NCBI RefSeq assembly: GCF_016734765.1
Contig: NZ_JAERQE010000003.1
Span: 248,001-312,000, forward strand
DNA from: Microvirga soli
GTDB lineage: Bacteria > Pseudomonadota > Alphaproteobacteria > Rhizobiales > Beijerinckiaceae
Direction of reading: 5' to 3'
DNA length: 64,000 bases
The position numbers and the translations under genes are program-made. Within the stretch, counting starts at the first letter, position 1, and each line of letters starts with the position of its first letter. The notes below the pieces were generated by a model. It worked only from the letters and a program-made list of their open reading frames with translations. It was not told the DNA's origin and ran no database searches. Shown here in pieces: positions 61,814 to 64,000 of the stretch.

Positions 61814-62932
61814 TTAGGACTTTGACTGCCTCAGACGACCCACGATGCCGCCGGGAAAGGCATAGACGCTGATGATGAACAAGGCGCCGAGCCACAGCAG
61901 CCAGCGGTCCGGATGGATAAGGTTGGGCAGGAGCGGGATACCGGCGAGAGCAGCGCTGCCAGCCCCCATCAGCACCTGCAGGTAGCTTTGGGCCAGCACG
62001 AACACGGCAGCCCCGATGACGGCGCCGTACATGGTGCCCATGCCGCCGATCACGACCATGAGCAGGATGTCGATCATGATCGAGAAGGACAGGGTGGTGT
62101 CTGGCCCGTTATAGCGCAGCCACAAGGCCATGAGGGCGCCCGCGGCGGTCGCGGCAAGCGCGGAGATGACGGAGGCGGCGGTGCGATAGGCGACTACCCG
62201 GTAGCCCAAGGCCTCGGCCCGGAACTCGTTTTCGCGGATCGCCTGGAGCACGCGACCGAAGGGTGAGTTCACGATCCGCAGCAGGAGGAGGAAGACGACA
62301 AGCGAGACGACAAAGACGAGGTAATAGGCGAGCAGGCGCCCGTTGATCATGGTGCCGAAGACTGGCTCCGAGAGGACCCGGAAGGCTGGGCGAAGTGCCG
62401 GCGGAAGCTGAAACGACAGGCCATCCTCGCCGCCGGTGATGTCGGACAGCTGGGAGGCCAGAACGGCCGCCGCGGAGGCGACCGCCAGGGTGATCATCGA
62501 GAAGAAGATGGCGCGCACTCGAAGTGATAGGAGACCGATGGCAACTGCCAGAAGGGCTGATAGGGCAAGAGCCGATACCAGACCGATCGCGACCGAACCC
62601 CAGGTGGGGCTGATACGCTCGAGCGCGATGGCAATGCCGTAGCCGCCGATGCCGTAGAACATGGTGTGGGCGAAGGACACGATGCCGGAATAGCCGAGTA
62701 GGAGGTCGTAGCTTGCGACCAGCACGATGAACACGCAGATCTTCGCCGCCGTGCCCACGGGCTGGCTGCCCGAGAACAGGAACGGGGTCGCGGCCAGGAG
62801 CACGAAGATGGCGAGCAGGATAAAGCTGAGTGCCCGCGAGCGGGGCAGGTCGGAGGACAAAAGACCGGTCAGGAGACCACCGCGCCGGCGGGTCTCGTCG
62901 AAGGCAAGGGAGAGGGCGGGAGACGTGCTCAT
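61814..62932 (-). CDS. livM: ABC transporter permease LivM, second system
   Basis: 372 residues, about ten membrane segments, with LGYSGIVSFAHTMFYGIGGY, LRVRAIFFSMITLAVA and MVVIGGMGTMYGAVIGA. ATG 62932 overlaps the livH stop by four bases (ATGA). The frame stays open upstream of this start but that part has no protein-like composition. Part of a second HAAT-family importer, distinct from the livKHMGF set at 46480-51201. Confidence 0.9.
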   Translation of the reverse strand: MSTSPALSLAFDETRRRGGLLTGLLSSDLPRSRALSFILLAIFVLLAATPFLFSGSQPVGTAAKICVFIVLVASYDLLLGYSGIVSFAHTMFYGIGGYGIAIALERISPTWGSVAIGLVSALALSALLAVAIGLLSLRVRAIFFSMITLAVASAAAVLASQLSDITGGEDGLSFQLPPALRPAFRVLSEPVFGTMINGRLLAYYLVFVVSLVVFLLLLRIVNSPFGRVLQAIRENEFRAEALGYRVVAYRTAASVISALAATAAGALMALWLRYNGPDTTLSFSIMIDILLMVVIGGMGTMYGAVIGAAVFVLAQSYLQVLMGAGSAALAGIPLLPNLIHPDRWLLWLGALFIISVYAFPGGIVGRLRQSKS

Positions 62933-63951
62933 CGGCGTGCTACCGGAAACAGGCCCTGGGGACGCCAGATCAGGACGAGGGCCATGACGAGAATGTTGGA
63001 GATCAGGGCCAGCTTCGGCTCGATGAAGCCGACATAATTGGCCACGAGCGCCACGAGGATGGAGCCGACGAAGCAGCCGCCCACGGAACCGAGGCCGCCG
63101 ATGATGATGACGATGAACACCAGCACCATCACCTCCATGCCCATGCCGGCGGTGAGCGTCTGGCGGTAGAACGCCCACATGACGCCGCCAAGACCGGCGA
63201 GCGCCGAACCGGCAATGAAGACGCTGACGAAGAGCCGGCGGATGCGGTAGCCGAGCGCCTCGACCATCTCGGGGTTCTCGACGCCGGCGCGGATGAGCAG
63301 GCCGATCCGGGTGCGGTTGAGCAGCAGCTGCATGCCGACGAACACCACGAGCCCGATGATGACCGCCACCACCCGGTAGCGCTCCATGACGATATCGCCG
63401 AGCACGAAGGCGCCGCGCAGGGATTGCGGCAGCGGGATCGGGATCGGCGATGCGCCCCATAGAGCATGGATCAGCTGCTCGGTGACGATCAGGCCGCCCA
63501 TGGTCACCAGGATCTGCTTCAGGTGGCTGCCATAGACCGGGCGCACGATCACGCGCTCGAAGACCGCTCCGGCAAGGGCCGTGACGCCCATGGCGACGAG
63601 TATGCACAATGCCAGGAGAGCGAGGTTCAGCCCGATGGAATCCGCCGTTGCCCAACCGGCGAGCGGCCCCAGGACCAGAAGAGTTGCGTAGGCGCCGAGC
63701 GAGATGAAGACGCCGTGCCCGAAATTGATGATGTCCATGAGGCCGAACACAAGGGTGAGCCCCGAGGCCATCAGGAAGATCATCATGCCCATGGCGAGCC
63801 CTGCCACGGTCAGCGTCACCCAGGTCGAAGGACTGCCGACGAAGGGCAGCGCCAGAAGGCCGAGGGCCGGAATGAGCAGTAGCGGCAGCCAATCCGTCTT
63901 TGCGCTGGGGAGTTCGGCCGGGGCCGAGGGTTGGGCAGCCATGTCACTCAT
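62929..63951 (-). CDS. livH: ABC transporter permease LivH, second system
   Basis: 340 residues, about eight membrane segments, with MASGLTLVFGLMDIINFGHGV, LIVTEQLIHALWG and VIIIGGLGSVGGCFVGS. The start overlaps the stop of the upstream partial gene by four bases, and its own stop overlaps livM, so the operon is tightly coupled. Confidence 0.92.
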   Translation of the reverse strand: MSDMAAQPSAPAELPSAKTDWLPLLLIPALGLLALPFVGSPSTWVTLTVAGLAMGMMIFLMASGLTLVFGLMDIINFGHGVFISLGAYATLLVLGPLAGWATADSIGLNLALLALCILVAMGVTALAGAVFERVIVRPVYGSHLKQILVTMGGLIVTEQLIHALWGASPIPIPLPQSLRGAFVLGDIVMERYRVVAVIIGLVVFVGMQLLLNRTRIGLLIRAGVENPEMVEALGYRIRRLFVSVFIAGSALAGLGGVMWAFYRQTLTAGMGMEVMVLVFIVIIIGGLGSVGGCFVGSILVALVANYVGFIEPKLALISNILVMALVLIWRPQGLFPVARR

Positions 63952-64000
63952 TGGTGAGCATCCAGAGAGAGGCCGAGCAGGCGCTGCTGCATGTCCTTGT
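63948..64000 (-). CDS. ABC transporter ATP-binding protein, C-terminal end only (LivF/LivG type)
   Basis: Only the last 17 codons are inside the window, reading KDMQQRLLGLSLDAHQ before a TGA that overlaps the livH start. The QQRLLG ending resembles the C-terminus of LivF-type ATPases and the operon position fits. The rest lies to the right of the window. Confidence 0.6.
   Translation of the reverse strand, partial: KDMQQRLLGLSLDAHQ

Noticed and set aside
62933..63892. Upstream extension of the second livM frame
   Set aside because: The extra part overlaps livH entirely and lacks protein-like composition; the ATGA-coupled start at 62932 is standard.
1..64000. tRNA, rRNA, CRISPR array, insertion sequence or prophage
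   Set aside because: Looked for on both strands in the gaps; no cloverleaf, regular spacer array, transposase or phage protein was recognised.

Overview
The window reads as chromosomal DNA of a free-living alphaproteobacterium, most likely of the order Hyphomicrobiales (Microvirga/Methylobacterium/Bosea-like). This is inferred from high G+C, gene content (YheO/DauR-type regulator, BTLCP-type transglutaminase-like protein, DUF2934, PGPGW-like small membrane protein, MalQ-TreY fusion), many GTG starts and a CtrA-type TTAA-N7-TTAA site. It is not proven by a marker gene. No tRNA, rRNA, CRISPR, IS element or phage gene was seen.

Left end (1-7.6 kb): the 3' part of a TRAP transporter binding protein is followed by D-erythronate dehydrogenase, a tetronate catabolic end-piece. 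Next come small membrane and hypothetical proteins, a soluble globin-coupled chemoreceptor, an HtrA-like protein that has lost its catalytic triad, an aldo/keto reductase and an inositol-monophosphatase-family phosphatase.

7.6-13.9 kb: two divergent operons form one catabolic locus. Leftward are an aminotransferase and a YheO/DauR-type regulator. Rightward are a sister aminotransferase, an M20 metallopeptidase, a threonine-dehydratase-like PLP enzyme and an ornithine-cyclodeaminase-family reductase, joined by short gaps or 4-bp overlaps. The last two enzymes resemble the beta-hydroxy-amino-acid dehydratase plus imine reductase pairs of the beta-hydroxyaspartate cycle and of hydroxyectoine breakdown, but the other genes match neither pathway. 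This is the best candidate here for an undescribed system.

13.9-21.7 kb: two hypothetical proteins (one behind a CtrA-like site), SerA, and a membrane-lipid group resembling E. coli ybhP-ybhN-clsB plus DedA, then a DUF2934 protein.

21.8-35.5 kb: a glycogen/trehalose island: glgC-glgA, glgX, treZ with a fused malQ-treY gene, and a second glgA. Glycogen synthesis, debranching, glucan rearrangement and conversion of chain ends to trehalose are all encoded here; glgB and glgP are not.

35.5-46 kb: a secreted glycine-rich repeat protein, SelO pseudokinase, small proteins, a YcbB-like L,D-transpeptidase, an Mfd-like ATPase, a secreted histidine phosphatase and a BTLCP protein.

45.6-59.4 kb: a locus for aerobic CoA-dependent anthranilate (2-aminobenzoate) degradation. 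Leftward are livKHMGF and an arylformamidase-like hydrolase. Rightward are an aryl-CoA ligase, a two-domain 2-aminobenzoyl-CoA monooxygenase/reductase, an SDR, a MarR regulator, an enoyl-CoA hydratase, an acyl-CoA dehydrogenase and RidA. Two 26-bp sites differing at one base and lying in opposite orientation precede the ligase and the monooxygenase and are probably the MarR operators.

Right end: an MscS channel, a GreA/GreB-type factor and part of a second branched-chain amino acid type ABC transporter that runs off the window.
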